Shown: piece after piece, positions 36,266 through 46,975 of the stretch | How positions within the stretch are numbered: position 1 is the stretch's first letter | How the letters are laid out: every line of letters begins with the position of its first letter | Origin: Agaricus subrufescens | Taxonomy: Eukaryota > Basidiomycota > Agaricomycetes > Agaricales > Agaricaceae | Direction: 5' to 3' | Length of the DNA stretch: 64,000 nt | Assembly (NCBI GenBank): GCA_029945375.1 | Contig: CM057059.1 | Coordinates: forward strand, 3,534,001 to 3,598,000 | Notes under the pieces: generated by a model | Database searches by the model: none | Told to the model about the DNA's origin: nothing | The model's input: only the letters and a program-made list of their open reading frames with translations | Program-made: the position numbers and the translations under genes

Positions 36266-38069
36266 ATGACATCCTTCGCAAGCGTCCATCAATGCGACTA
36301 TCTCCGCCTACACTCACTTCCACCTGCTTTTGCCAGCGAGCGCGCCGAGCTCATCCACATCAATGAGCAGGTTGCCTCACATCAGGAAAACGTCAAAATA
36401 CTTTTTTCTACTTTTTACTACTTTTTGCTACTTTTCGGCCTCAAAAGTAGGAAAAGTAATATAAGTAATTCTGTCTACTTAAAAAAATACTTTTTGATGC
36501 CATCAAAAAGTAAATGCCTTATGCTACGATAATACGAAGGAATAAGTGGAATAAGTATGCATTAAGAAGCCATAAGTAGTGGTATAAGTGCTTAAAAGGA
36601 CAAGAAGTACTCAGTCAGTACGCAATTTTACTTTTCACAAGTACCTCTCCTTTTGAAAAAAATATGCTTTTCGTACTTGTGACAAGTAATATAAGTAGGA
36701 AAAGTACCAAAAAGTATTTTGACGTTTTCCTGATGCACTCGATGTGCACATATCCAAGCTAAACGCGTTACGCGCAGACCTACATCGTCGCTCGTGCCAA
36801 CTACGCAACTCATTGTCACCAATTGGTGTCTTTCCCGTCGAAGTCTTGTCGTATATATTCCAACAGCTCATCAGCTCCGAAGACTCCTTTGGCGAAAATT
36901 TCCATTGCTATCAAGAACGTCTCGCTCAGTGTCATCCCATTTCCGACGGGTTGCCTTAGGGACACCCATGTTATGGAAATATATTCCATTACACATACTC
37001 AACAAAGAGGCGATTGACAGGACCTCGTCCTTGCTACAACATTGTACTTCTCTTGCATCCTGCGTCAGCATTTCTGTAATGGACGAAATTGAAGGAGAGG
37101 TACTTGACTCACCTTTTGACCTTCTCCTCACTCCTGATGTGACTCGGAAAGTCAAAGACTTCGAGTTGTATACATTCGGACATGCACCCGTGTGGGGAAA
37201 GAAACTCGGGGAGTCTTCCTTTCCATTGCTTGATGCCCTGGGCATCGAGTCGTTTCATGAAGAAAATCCGCTTTACGATTTTGGGTCGCTCAAAACATTA
37301 ACGCGGCTCTACATATCCAATCATCTCCTCAGCCATCCAATTATTGTACCTCCATCCGTTCAACACCTGGACATTGAAGTTGTAACGCCACAAGTGTTCC
37401 TTTCCGTCGTTCACCAATGACTGCAGGGTTGATTTTGATGCAGATGACAATGCCCCGTTCGCTGGGCCTGTGACACTTAGCCATCTCAAGCAGCTACATA
37501 TTCGTGTGCGCAAGGACACTCAAACGAACGCATTGGTAGAAAGGATGATGCTGCCGTCACTCGAGACTCTCGAAATAGAATACCGCTCAGGCAACACGTT
37601 CATTCGGTTTTTCCCGCTATGCCAAGGCTACTCAGCCACCATTACCACGATCGTCATAAAGTCGTCTAACAAAACCATAGGCTTCGATGATCTGTATCAA
37701 TTGTGCAGATTGCCACTCCCTAAACTCGAAGAACTGCATTTTTGCTTTGGCGGGTTTCAATCCTTCGTAAACGCCATTCGGGCGCTGGCACTGCTCGATA
37801 ATGAACTCAGCGAATCTGATACGGACCATTTGCCTGCTCTATGTCTTGTACTCTTGCGTTGTTCCGGCGACATAAAGCCCACTTCTCTTGTGGGATTGTT
37901 GAAAAAATGGAGAATTGGCGTGGCACTCCATTTTCTCATGTGGGTCCAACCTAATGGGAGAAACAATTACAGCTGGTCCCCGTACTTACGAGAGGAGTTG
38001 GGAGCAATTATCGGCTGGCGTCGAGTTAGTATTACATGGGGCGAGAGTCAGATATGGGAGATGACTTGA
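36266..38069 (+). pseudogene. F-box gene interrupted by a short inverted-repeat element and further frameshifts
   Basis: The start MTSFASVHQCDYLRLHSLPP matches the intact paralogue at 46976. After HINEQVA the coding sequence is split by a 356-bp element (36380-36735), then resumes exactly with LDVHISKLNALR and FPVEVLSYIFQQ. Two more breaks follow: a frame change near 36930-36940, where the residues between LAQ and SVSSHFRRVA are lost, and a stop at 37418-37420 inside the 'VVHQC.N' motif followed by a frame change before MTLSHLKQL. The last part (to TAA) is open and ends with the family's IIGWRRVSITW. The gene was probably lost recently, since long pieces remain well conserved. Confidence 0.87.
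36380..36735. mobile_element. 356-bp miniature inverted-repeat element (MITE)
   Basis: The ends are perfect 27-base terminal inverted repeats (36380-36406 and 36709-36735), beginning CATCAGGAAAACGTC. The interior is A/T-rich with repeated TACTTTT and AAAAGTA motifs in opposite orientation, so the whole element can fold on itself. It has no open frame of note. CA on both sides (36378-36379 and 36736-36737) is the apparent target duplication, because removing the element plus one CA rebuilds the F-box codons VASLDVH. Superfamily not assigned. Confidence 0.92.
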
Positions 38070-38503
38070 ATTATTCGAGCGATATGCAAGAGTGTCGATA
38101 TACAATCATATCATATAATCTCGCCCAGCTGTCATTGGTATGATCACTGTTGGTCGCTGGACTTGTCCGTGGGCATCGACTATCCGTGATTTCGGGTGTG
38201 TCTCTCAAATGGTCGCAGACCTGGCTACCATATAGCGTTTTCCAAGGTTAGCGGAGGAAGAAGTAAGCCCTCCCGTGTTCCTTCTTACTAAGGTCACATG
38301 CTATGGGAATGAGAAGTCGAAGCCATAGGAGGGAATCACCATAACGCCGCTTGCCGGAGACTCTCATCTGAGCGCCCCCAACGAGGACCCGCAAGCGTAC
38401 ACACTTTTTGAAGTTGGCCCTACCCCAACACTTCAGAAATACTGTACACAAGCAGGTCCCCTAACTTGGCTAACACTGACCTGACTAATTCCTTGACAGT
38501 TAG
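38070..38503. other. Intergenic: promoter and 5' UTR
   Basis: Probably contains a 5' UTR intron (about 38454-38499, GTCCCC to CAG) just before the start codon of the next gene. No other gene is seen. Confidence 0.4.
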
Positions 38504-39095
38504 ATGGAACCACTAGAAGCCTTCTTCCGCAGCTATATCTGGTTCACGTATTTGGCTGCGCAACCAGCCACTGCCCAGTTTCAAAGGCTTTGCTATGAAG
38601 CGGGTTGGGTCAGGAACGATGAGGAAAATGAGAGAGCTTGGATGTCATATCGAACTGCCTTGGTTAGGCAATTCAATACGGCATACTCAGCTGACGAGAA
38701 CGACCTTGCCGCATGGCACGCTCTTCTCCGTCATATCGGTATTGACAATCCTCCCCCAACGGTTGCGCGATGTAAACGGGTAAGCTATTGACCAGGAATT
38801 CTCGAAACAACGCATTCGTTTGACGCTACTTTACTAGCTTATCAACGGGAAATTCATCAACTTGATCGACCTCATTGACGCGAGACATGATCCTAGCGTC
38901 TACATCGAACATTTTACCACTGAAGAAGAGCTGAGTAAATATACTCTGAGAACCAGGAAGATTTTCCCTCGCAATCACGAGGAGTCGGGTACATTGTTGC
39001 GTTACCTCCTTCGAAACATCATGAGCCCGAATCCAGCACGCCGTGACCCAACGCAAGCTCAAAAAGGGCAGAGGAAGAACCGTTACGGCAAGTGA
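38504..39095 (+). CDS. Small conserved fungal protein of unknown function, copy 1
   Basis: Two exons (38504-38779, 38838-39095) give 177 residues. The N-terminal exon begins MEPLEAFFRSY and has AALVRQFN-type helices (TALVRQFNTAYSADENDLAAW). The second has FINLIDLIDARHD, EEELSKYTLRTRKIFPRNH and LLRYLLRNI. This is the layout of a widespread fungal family with no known function: a short helical protein ending '.ELSEYT...GKFFP...GG.L..LLR.I'. The paralogue at 45838 has an exon 1 of exactly the same length (276 bases) and the same intron position. The C-terminus is basic (RRDPTQAQKGQRKNRYGK) and is not shared with the paralogue. Confidence 0.82.
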
Positions 39096-40240
39096 TATAG
39101 GTGTTGGGAATGCCTCACAAAATCGTGGGCCTTCTTCTTCACATGCAGTTTCTGTTGCAGTTTCTGTAACAGTATGGCAATATTTGTAAAACGACTTACA
39201 CTTTTCTTCTTTGATAAACTTTGATCAAATCATTTGATACTGGTTATTGAGTTTCCGTTTGTCGTCTCTACGAAAAATTCAATTTGTCATTATTTCTTTG
39301 TGAATTTTATCGCATGTGTATTCACCGTTTCTATGAAATGCTATATCATTAAGCCCCCAAATACTGTTGAAGAGCAGGAAAGTTGGAGAGACCCACCGGA
39401 TCTACGAGAGTAATTGAAGTTAATTGTTGATAGACGCTGAGTGGAGGCCATTTGCGATGACATGATGATATTGCTCATGGTACGGAAGTGACGTAGGTAT
39501 GTTCATTGAAGATGTTTGAATTAGACATATTGAGGAAACTGAAAAAACTAAACGCTATTGCGGCCACACTACACCTTGATTCGTTCTCTCGACTTCATTG
39601 AACAGTGTCCTCATCGTCGTCCAAATCATCGCCTTACTGGTATAAGCTCCCGTTCAGGAAATGCCGGAACATATAGCGTCATTCTACCACGAGCTCAGCG
39701 CCGTGTTTGGAATTCTCCTAGTCTGCCCTAGTGTGTAAAGATAGAAACCGGAGTGGGATATTGGCTAAATCGATTGCAAATGAGATAAGGGATCGGACCG
39801 TGAGATCCGATGACAGGTACCGTTAATCGGTGTCCTACAGTCAGCTCCGCACTACTGGCAACACACATTAGAAAGCAATCATAAGAGTTATCTAATTGCG
39901 ACACGGAGAGTTCATACACAAGAGCTACAGCAGTTCTTGAAACTTGCTGCGGAAAAGGATGCTCAGCCCATGGGGTTGGGAAAGAGCGATCGGATTTATG
40001 ATGGGATCAATCCGCCAGGGCTAAAATTATTATCATCATGACAAACATGATCTGAAGGTTGAACTAAAACACCAATCTACGTATACTGGTATGACACGGA
40101 TGGCGAACGGAGTGATGCTACGGATTGCGCAGTATATGGATGACGAACCAGGCCGATGTTACCAAATGATGACAACTTACTGCTCTATACTACAACCCCG
40201 CAACATGCAGCAGACATTGAGAGAAGGGTCGCTTATAGAG
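39096..40240. other. Intergenic, no supported gene
   Basis: Short open frames only. The right end is the promoter of the first DJ-1 gene. Confidence 0.5.
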
Positions 40241-40250
40241 GTATATATAG
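40241..40250 (+). promoter_or_regulatory. TATA box of DJ-1 copy a
   Basis: GTATATATAG lies 54 bases before the ATG, flanked by GAG and TGG. The same element with the same flanks occurs before copy d. Confidence 0.6.
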
Positions 40251-40303
40251 TGGCACGATTTTGTCTTCTCAGTATCACACCAAGTACTTCCACACCTCAT
40301 AAG

Positions 40304-41023
40304 ATGTCCACCTACGAATCCCTGGCCGGAAAGACAGTCCACATCGGAGTTGTCCTTCTTCCTTCATACCAACTCCTTGACGCAGCAGCCCCCGTTGACT
40401 ACCTCAACACCCATTCCAAAGCCCAGTTCATTGAAGCGGGTGTCTCTACCCACTTGATCGCTCGAGCGGCCGAGATGCACTGGTACTACATCGCTGAATC
40501 AGCTGATGAACCCGTTCAAGCATCGTCTGGGCCTGCCCAGATCCCCACTCACTCTTACAAGAATCCTCCACCTCATCTTGACTATCTCATCATTCCCGGA
40601 GCAAACCCGGCAGTCCCCCTCACCCCTGATTGCACCGAATTTATCAGGACATACGTTCCGAAAGTTCGAGCTTTGTTAACCGTCTGCACTGGCTCCCTTT
40701 GCATTGCACCAACGGGCGTGCTGGATGGTTATAGTGTCTGTTCAAACAAGTTCATTTTACGCCGCCTCGCTCTAGCAAATGAATTGCCGAAGGGAATCAA
40801 TTGGGTCGGTGATAGGAGGTGGATTGTAGACGGAAAGATGTGGACTGCTGGAGGTATTACAGCAGGACTTGATTTGGCAGCGGAATTTGCGAGGAGGCAC
40901 TTCGACCACGATGTTGTTGAACTGGCTAAAGAGCTTGCTGAGGAGACGCCGAAGCCTGATGTACCTGATGAGTGGGCGAAGATTACGGAGGGGCTTGGAT
41001 TGACTGCCGATAAAGCCACCTGA
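40304..41023 (+). CDS. DJ-1/PfpI family protein, copy a
   Basis: A single exon of 239 residues. The start MSTYESLAGK was chosen over an upstream in-frame ATG at 40091 because all four copies here begin with it and a TATA box lies between the two. The fold is the DJ-1/PfpI (class I glutamine amidotransferase-like) type: HIGVVLLPSYQLLDAAAPVDYL at the N-terminus, LDYLIIPGA, and the nucleophile elbow LLTVCTGSLCIAPTG with Cys128. The end shows WTAGGITAGLDLAAEF. Related enzymes include isonitrile hydratases and ThiJ-like proteins; the reaction here is unknown. Confidence 0.88.
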   Translation: MSTYESLAGKTVHIGVVLLPSYQLLDAAAPVDYLNTHSKAQFIEAGVSTHLIARAAEMHWYYIAESADEPVQASSGPAQIPTHSYKNPPPHLDYLIIPGANPAVPLTPDCTEFIRTYVPKVRALLTVCTGSLCIAPTGVLDGYSVCSNKFILRRLALANELPKGINWVGDRRWIVDGKMWTAGGITAGLDLAAEFARRHFDHDVVELAKELAEETPKPDVPDEWAKITEGLGLTADKAT

Positions 41024-41710
41024 GGATATGTGACATAGATGTTAGTTTGTTTTTGAATAGAAATTTTTGACTTACAGTTACCTGGACGCGCAATACCTAT
41101 CAATAGCCACTCAGGAAGTCCTTTATCGGCGTCAAGGCTATCAATTGATAGACTGCTACTGTAACCTCTAATGAACGATAGTCCTTTGAATTCTTACAGG
41201 TAATAAGACGGTAGGGCAAATCATACTCACGTTATGGGGCGATGAAAGGCTGGTATGATTTGCCAGTCACCTGAGTCGCGGACGACGAACTGCTCTTAGA
41301 GGTATCAGGCACGAAGCGAGAATCTATTATGATGACACCTTCAAATCAGTGGCCAAAACTTACAATCTAGTCGCAGAATGCATAGTCCTCAGTTAGGGAA
41401 CTACAGAGGACTCGTATAAAAAGTCGGATTGAGCTTCCCACAATTTCGGTCCGGCCTTATCGACATGAATAGTCAAATGATTATGGAAGAGAAGATTCAA
41501 TGCGCTTACAAAAGTTGCCCAGATTTCATAGTAACTGGGTCGCAGGGCACCACGATCTACTGCGCGTCTCTGGCTTGGTGCAAACTATTAAGTAGAACCA
41601 GGAGAGTAGTCTTGGTTGTTGTTGTATGTCGGTAACTGAGTGTGGGTCTAGGGTGGATCCCGTGGCGAGGATTGGGGAGTGAGTGGTCAAAGAGAGGCCG
41701 GGAGGTGACG
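41024..41710. other. Intergenic, no supported gene
   Basis: 3' UTR of DJ-1 copy a, then unassigned sequence. Confidence 0.45.
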
Positions 41711-42055
41711 TCAGGGTAAGGGAAAGGCATTGGGTCTGCCCGGACGCGCTCTTGTCCTCACACGGGTGTAGCTGTCCTCGTAGCTGTTCTTGATCTTTGC
41801 GGACCAAATTTGCAGAATGGCTCCGCGGGCCAGAAGCGGGATGATTCTGGAAAGAATGGTGGAAAAATCTGTACTGTGTCAGCGAAGGGCCGAGCCAATA
41901 CCTAACATCATGTCCTGAAGGGATACTAGTACGATAGACGTGACAACCTGCTGCTTGTTCTGGGCATGATGAACACAATGAGGGCTGGAATCGAACGAGC
42001 GGAGTTCATGACTTGACCATAGGAAAACCGCCTGAGGCTCGACTCCTTTCACCAT
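41711..42055 (-). CDS. Small protein of unknown function with a hydrophobic segment
   Basis: Two exons (41907-42055 and 41711-41846) around a 60-base GT-AG intron give 94 residues. The frame is natural-looking across the junction: VVTSIVLVSLQDM continues into IIIPLLARGAILQIW, a possible membrane helix. Then come a charged segment (SAKIKNSYEDSYTRVRTR) and the end PGRPNAFPLP. No longer open frame explains the stretch. The N-terminus (MVKGVEPQAVFLWSSHELR) may be preceded by exons I cannot see, so this could also be a gene fragment. It is divergent to DJ-1 copy b, 239 bases away. I do not recognise a family. Confidence 0.45.
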
Positions 42056-42294
42056 CTGTTCGTAGTAATTTCATTCCCTGCGAATGCTCCCGGTCATGAG
42101 TGCCATGTATAAAGAGGTGGGTCACGATATTTTGCTGGTTGATGATCAAAGGTCTGCTCTGTGTAGGATCCAGGGGTGAGGTATTTCGAGAGAATGTTGA
42201 GCGTCAAAATCTATGTATTCGCGCTAACCAAATACAAACACACAATTAGCCGAGTTCCCATGAACGTGCAACAAGCAGTTTCATCTCTGATAAG

Positions 42295-43014
42295 ATGTCC
42301 ACCTACGAGTCCTTGGCCGGGAAGACAATCCACATCGGAGTCATCCTTCTCCCGTCATACCAACTCCTCGATGCAGCGGCTCCCGTTGACTATCTCAACT
42401 CTCATTGCGCGGCCATGCTCACCGCCGTCGGTGCATCTACCGACTTGATAGCACGAGCGACAAACATACACTGGTACTACATTGCTGAATCAGTCGAGGA
42501 ACCCGTCCACGCATCGTCCGGGCCCGCTCAAATCCCTACTCATTCTTACAAAAATCCTCCGCCTCATCTTGACTACATTATCGTTCCTGGAGGTGACCCT
42601 GCAGCTCCCCTTTCCCCTGATTGCACTCACTTCTTCAAAACATATGTCCCGAAGCTCCGGGCATTGATGACCGTCTGCACCGGTTCTCTTTGCATTGCAC
42701 CAACGGGCGTTTTGGACGGCCATCGTGCTTGTTCCAATAAATTCGTCCTACGCACCCTCGCTCTAGCGAATCAGCTACCGAAAGGGATCAGTTGGGTTGG
42801 TGACAGGAGATGGATCATAGATGGAAACATTTGGAGTGCTGGAGGCATTACAGCAGGGCTTGATTTAGCGGCCGAGTTCGCTAGGAGACACTTTGACCAT
42901 GATATCGTCGAGCTTGTTAAGGAGCTTGCCGAGGAGACACCGAAGCCCGATGTTCCGGATGAATGGGCGAAGATAACGGAAGGACTTGGATTGACCTCCG
43001 ATCGGACTGTTTGA
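42295..43014 (+). CDS. DJ-1/PfpI family protein, copy b
   Basis: A single exon of 239 residues, aligned without gaps to copy a. The nucleophile elbow is LMTVCTGSLCIAPTG and the N-terminal strand HIGVILLPSYQLLDAAAPVDYL. Changes are concentrated at 38-60 and the C-terminal end (LTSDRTV). No defects are seen. It keeps the conserved acid (LLD) near the start that sits by the active site in this family. It is a tandem paralogue, same strand, about 1.3 kb after copy a, so probably an independent transcription unit. Confidence 0.88.
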   Translation: MSTYESLAGKTIHIGVILLPSYQLLDAAAPVDYLNSHCAAMLTAVGASTDLIARATNIHWYYIAESVEEPVHASSGPAQIPTHSYKNPPPHLDYIIVPGGDPAAPLSPDCTHFFKTYVPKLRALMTVCTGSLCIAPTGVLDGHRACSNKFVLRTLALANQLPKGISWVGDRRWIIDGNIWSAGGITAGLDLAAEFARRHFDHDIVELVKELAEETPKPDVPDEWAKITEGLGLTSDRTV

Positions 43015-44235
43015 AAAACTCATTGCACCGTGTGCGTCTTTGACTCTCATGTTCCACTCGGCGATATACTGAATCGAAACTGAAGGTTGCTCTGTTGCTA
43101 TCGTCAATTGCTATCCAATGTAAAAATTTCATATACCGAGGCAATCACCGACTTATTTCAACATCTTTTACTCTTACCGGATCTGAAGCTGATGTGAAGA
43201 AAGGGTAATGCGTGTCACCTGTTGATTAAATATGCAATGGAAATATGATATGCCATGACCCCGGACCAACGTGCCCTTGATGAAGCACATTTAGTGATCT
43301 GTGGATTCCCATTGAATTGAATGAGATAGAGTTGATGCGGATTAGTAGGTAGTCAGTGATGAGATCATACCCGCTTTAATGGTGGACTGAAGATGAATGA
43401 AAGAAAGTTTTACGCTACAGAACTATTTCAAACGAGGAGTCAGTAGTAATAATATTGTAACTGCCACATACTGGAACAGCTGATCGTGTGAACCCAGCTT
43501 AGTAAATCTCGTGCTTAACCGCCATCGGTTTAGATCCTACCCTCCTTCAAACCTATCGCCTATTGTGCCCGCAGATATCTATAAGCAGGCTGTCTGTGAG
43601 ATGTTACTGCACTTCAGTCCTCTTGCCTTTTGTATAGTATCCACTTCTTGCTGATAGTATCTGCGCACGCATGATATATTGACTCGGAAGGGAAGCCCGT
43701 ATGTATCCTTCCTAAATGCAAGACTCCTCTCTTAGAACTGATGAACCCGAACTCGATTGTTTATCAAGGCTCCTGAGGGTGTAGGATCAATGATCTGATG
43801 GTCAGTGATTCCAGCGGCTTCAAATTCAATTAAACCGATGCCTTTGATCAAATTAAGGAAATACCATTGTACTAATCCATTGTTAACAGCGCCGACTAAG
43901 AAACACTGATTTATCCAAGAAGATTAATTAACGGATATATCACGACTCCGACTACTACTGCGTGCCCTGCCTTTTAACCTTTGCGTTCTGAATAACTTAT
44001 GGGTCTCATCCTACCTACCAAATACTTTCAGGTGCGGGCGGCCTTCTCGGCAAATATATATTGATCAATATTCGATTAACTTTTTCGTACGCCGCAGGAG
44101 ATGTTGGGGAGTAGGTTTTCTGATATGCATCCGCAGCCTTCGGCGTCCATTCTGGACAGTATAAGAGGAGGTCGTGTTCAGACTCTCGATTACAACGGTA
44201 GAGTCTTTGACTTGTCTTCTACTTAAGCCTCCACT
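43015..44235. other. Intergenic, no supported gene
   Basis: A TATAAGAGG at about 44160, 76 bases before the next ATG, is a likely TATA box. Nothing else is supported. Confidence 0.5.
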
Positions 44236-44958
44236 ATGTCTACTTACGAGTCTCTCTCAGGCCAGACGATTCACATCGGGCTCGTTTTACTCCCCAATTA
44301 TCAACTCCTCGATGCAAGCGCACCCGTAGACTATATCAACAATCACTCGCAAGCTATTCTCACCTATTTTGGTGCCCCTGCTGACCTCGTATCGAGGGGT
44401 GCGGTGATGCACTGGTACCACATCGGTGAATCTGTTGCAGAACCCGTCCTTGCGACGTCTGGACCAGCGCAGATTCCCACTCACTCTTTCAAAAACCCTC
44501 CACCCCACCTCGACTACATTATTGTCCCTGGTGCTGACACTAGGGTTCCACTTTCCCCCGACTGTGCTCACTTTTTGAAGACCTACTTTCCAAGGGTCAG
44601 AGCTTTGTTGACAGTCTGTACTGGATCCCTTTGTATTGCACCAACCGGACTGTTGGACGGACACTGCGTCTGTTCAAACAAGACTGTCCTTCGTCGCCGA
44701 GCGTTGGCTCACGAACTTCGTAAAGAAGTAAGTTGGGTGGGTGATAGAAGGTGGATAGTCGATGGCAAGTTGTGGACCGGAGCGGGAATTACCGCTGGTC
44801 TTGACCTTGCGGCAGAGTTCTGCAGGAGACATTTTGATCACGACATTGTGGAGTTTGTCAAATCTGTTAGTGAAGAGACACCGCGGCCGGATGTGCCAGA
44901 TATTTGGGCGAAGTTGACGGAAGGCCTTGGATTGACTTGCTGCAAAGATAAGGTTTGA
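44236..44958 (+). CDS. DJ-1/PfpI family protein, copy c
   Basis: A single exon of 240 residues and the most diverged of the four copies. It reads MSTYESLSGQTIHIGLVLLP, then LDYIIVPGADTRVPLSPDC and the elbow LLTVCTGSLCIAPTG with the cysteine kept. It differs from the others at VDYINNHSQAILTYF, at ELRKEVSWVGDRRW and in the last residues LTCCKDKV, which add two cysteines. The promoter differs too, with no TATATATAG. It is probably an older duplicate with its own regulation. Confidence 0.88.
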   Translation: MSTYESLSGQTIHIGLVLLPNYQLLDASAPVDYINNHSQAILTYFGAPADLVSRGAVMHWYHIGESVAEPVLATSGPAQIPTHSFKNPPPHLDYIIVPGADTRVPLSPDCAHFLKTYFPRVRALLTVCTGSLCIAPTGLLDGHCVCSNKTVLRRRALAHELRKEVSWVGDRRWIVDGKLWTGAGITAGLDLAAEFCRRHFDHDIVEFVKSVSEETPRPDVPDIWAKLTEGLGLTCCKDKV

Positions 44959-45837
44959 AAGGGTGTTTCAATATGTATATTGTGTACGTTGTGTCTTACG
45001 TAGAGAAAGAGAGAATGTAAGTTAAACGTCGGATAGCGTGACTTGTGTAATGATACGTGTGTTAATGGTTTTGCGCCACAAAGGTATTTCTTGAAGGGCC
45101 TGAAATGAACTCACGATCATCAAATCGCCTTTTGAATGGCATAGCCTGGCATTTTTGTACTGTTCCGGCAATGCTTGTATTAAAGAGAGCGGACGATTGA
45201 GCTGTGCCGGTTGTGCCGATGATCGGCAATCACTACGACTTGTCGCATCAATTACTTGCCCGTGCACTCGCCACCAAAGCACGGTCCAGGAGCCAGCCAC
45301 ACACAGACTGGATGATGACGCGTCCAGTGTCCATGCCGTATCCACTTACATGAAAGGCCGATTCGCAGACTCAGCAGCATGCGTAGAATTGTCTCCCTCG
45401 CCCTTTGCATTGCCATTCTCGATCGGTAGTGCTTGCCACACGGTACTTGAATTGCCTGACTGCATATATCTACTCCTCTCTAAGCGGTCCTGTCGCAACC
45501 CACGTACTCGCCACACTCGTCCCCAAGGATTCTGCTCTCGTCCTTCCCTTCCCATCACCTGGCTTCTATTCCGTTTAGACGCTCTCCAATCCTCTTAAAC
45601 CCTTCACCAGCCACCTCTCAAGCTGACCCCAGAACCCCAGAACAAACATCTCTTGCTGACAGTCCGAGCACCGTGATTAAAGACTCGGGTGTCCAAAAAT
45701 AGCATTAATAGAGGTTGTTGGTCACGCACGTGTCGACCTTCTCGTCTTCTCGCCATATTTTTCAGGGGAACTCGCCACAAGGTGAGTCCTGGTATCCCAA
45801 TACAACACTTCACTGATTATGTGCCAGTAGAATATCA
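44959..45837. other. Intergenic: includes a likely 5' UTR intron
   Basis: A GTGAGT donor at 45781 and a CAG acceptor ending at 45828 sit just before the next start codon and probably bound a 5' UTR intron. Open frames elsewhere (45155-45598) look accidental. Confidence 0.45.
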
Positions 45838-46388
45838 ATGGAACCTTTGGCTGCATTTTTTGCTCAATACCAAGAATTCGATTACAACTCATCAGCCTCG
45901 GCGACCCAGGAGTTTGAGCGATTCGTCCTGTTCAAGGGATGGGGGAAGAGATCGAAACGCAGGAAGAGTGCCAAAGCCGCCTTCAGGGATGGGCTCGTCG
46001 AGCAGTTCAATACATCATACGGAACCGACACCAACGATATTGTTAATTGGCATGCTATCATGACGCGCCTGGGTGTAGATCCACTCCCAGATACTGTATC
46101 CGGATGCAAAAAGGTGCATCTCACTGTTTCTGTCAAGGCGGAGCGGTAAAATAGGGTACTGATGCTCTTGGCCAGATTATGAAAAGCCTCTTTGTCAATC
46201 TCGTGGATCTGGTAGATGCGAGGGGCGACCCATCTCAGGTTATCAAACAATTTAATTCCGAACGTGAATTAAGCGAATACACTAGAAACGAAGGCAAATT
46301 CTTTCCACGGGAAACGGCCAAGGCCGGAGGGGTCCTTAAATTCCTTCTTCGTAAAATCAATAGCCCGACCAACCGACGAAGGGGGTAG
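45838..46388 (+). CDS. Small conserved fungal protein of unknown function, copy 2
   Basis: Two exons (45838-46113, 46176-46388) give 162 residues. It starts MEPLAAFFAQYQEFDYNSSA, with ATQEFERFVLFKGWGKRSKR and GLVEQFNTSYGTDTNDIVNW. The second exon gives LFVNLVDLVDARGDPS, RELSEYTRNEGKFFPRE and GGVLKFLLRKI, closer to the general family than copy 1. The intron position is identical to copy 1, and both seem to have a 5' UTR intron immediately before ATG. It has no catalytic motif or signal peptide; the function is unknown. Confidence 0.84.
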
Positions 46389-46940
46389 ATTTGAGGAGAA
46401 ATAGTCTTGTAGCCATTAAGTGTTTTCTCCACCAGCTGTATTCTACTTGTTGCAATATTAATGGGAATTGATTCACCTCGAGTGCCGCACTCTTACCATC
46501 CGCCATTTAGAATATCAGAACATGCGCATATACAAGCTTTAGAAGCAGAAGCCGGACCCGGACTCTCAGATACTCGATCCTCCCTCCGCTACTCGCTATT
46601 GACTCTTGATGCTGACAGTGACTCTATAATAAGGGCCGCCTAGCATATTTGCATGCGCGTCGCCCGTTCACTTTATCAGTTCAAGCACATTTCTACGATC
46701 CTTTCATTCACAAACACAAGCACTTGAAGCTTTTGTTTGAGTGTGCGAGTCAAGAATAAACCAACTTGTGCGTACCGTGATTCTCAGATCTTTGACCGTT
46801 GACAGTCAGCATCGCGCCCTGCTAATTGGGCAAAAGATGCACAGAGATTGGATATTACATGACTGAGTATGGGAATCCATTTCCTTTGGTGATGTTACGT
46901 GAATATGACTCATCAATAGACCACGGTCAACGTGGAATTG
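46389..46940. other. Intergenic: F-box promoter
   Basis: No gene. The short inverted repeat CCACG-GTCAA-CGTGG at 46921-46935 lies directly before the TATA box and could be a regulator site. Confidence 0.45.
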
Positions 46941-46950
46941 ATATATATAA
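46941..46950 (+). promoter_or_regulatory. TATA box of the F-box gene
   Basis: ATATATATAA lies 26 bases before the ATG at 46976. It sits inside the longer open frame that starts at 46826, which argues that the shorter start is the real one. Confidence 0.55.
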
Positions 46951-46975
46951 GCTACACCGGACCATCATCAACTCT

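Noticed and set aside
40091..40303. N-terminal extension of DJ-1 copy a
   Set aside because: Not shared by the other three copies, and a TATA box lies inside it.
41980..42000. A tRNA-like B box (GTTCGATTCC) on the minus strand
   Set aside because: No room for an anticodon arm; the bases are codons of the small gene at 41711-42055.
45155..45598. Plus-strand frame of 147 codons
   Set aside because: No family features; lies in the likely promoter and 5' UTR of the next gene.
46826..46975. N-terminal extension of the F-box protein
   Set aside because: Contains a TATA box; the paralogue begins at the equivalent of 46976.
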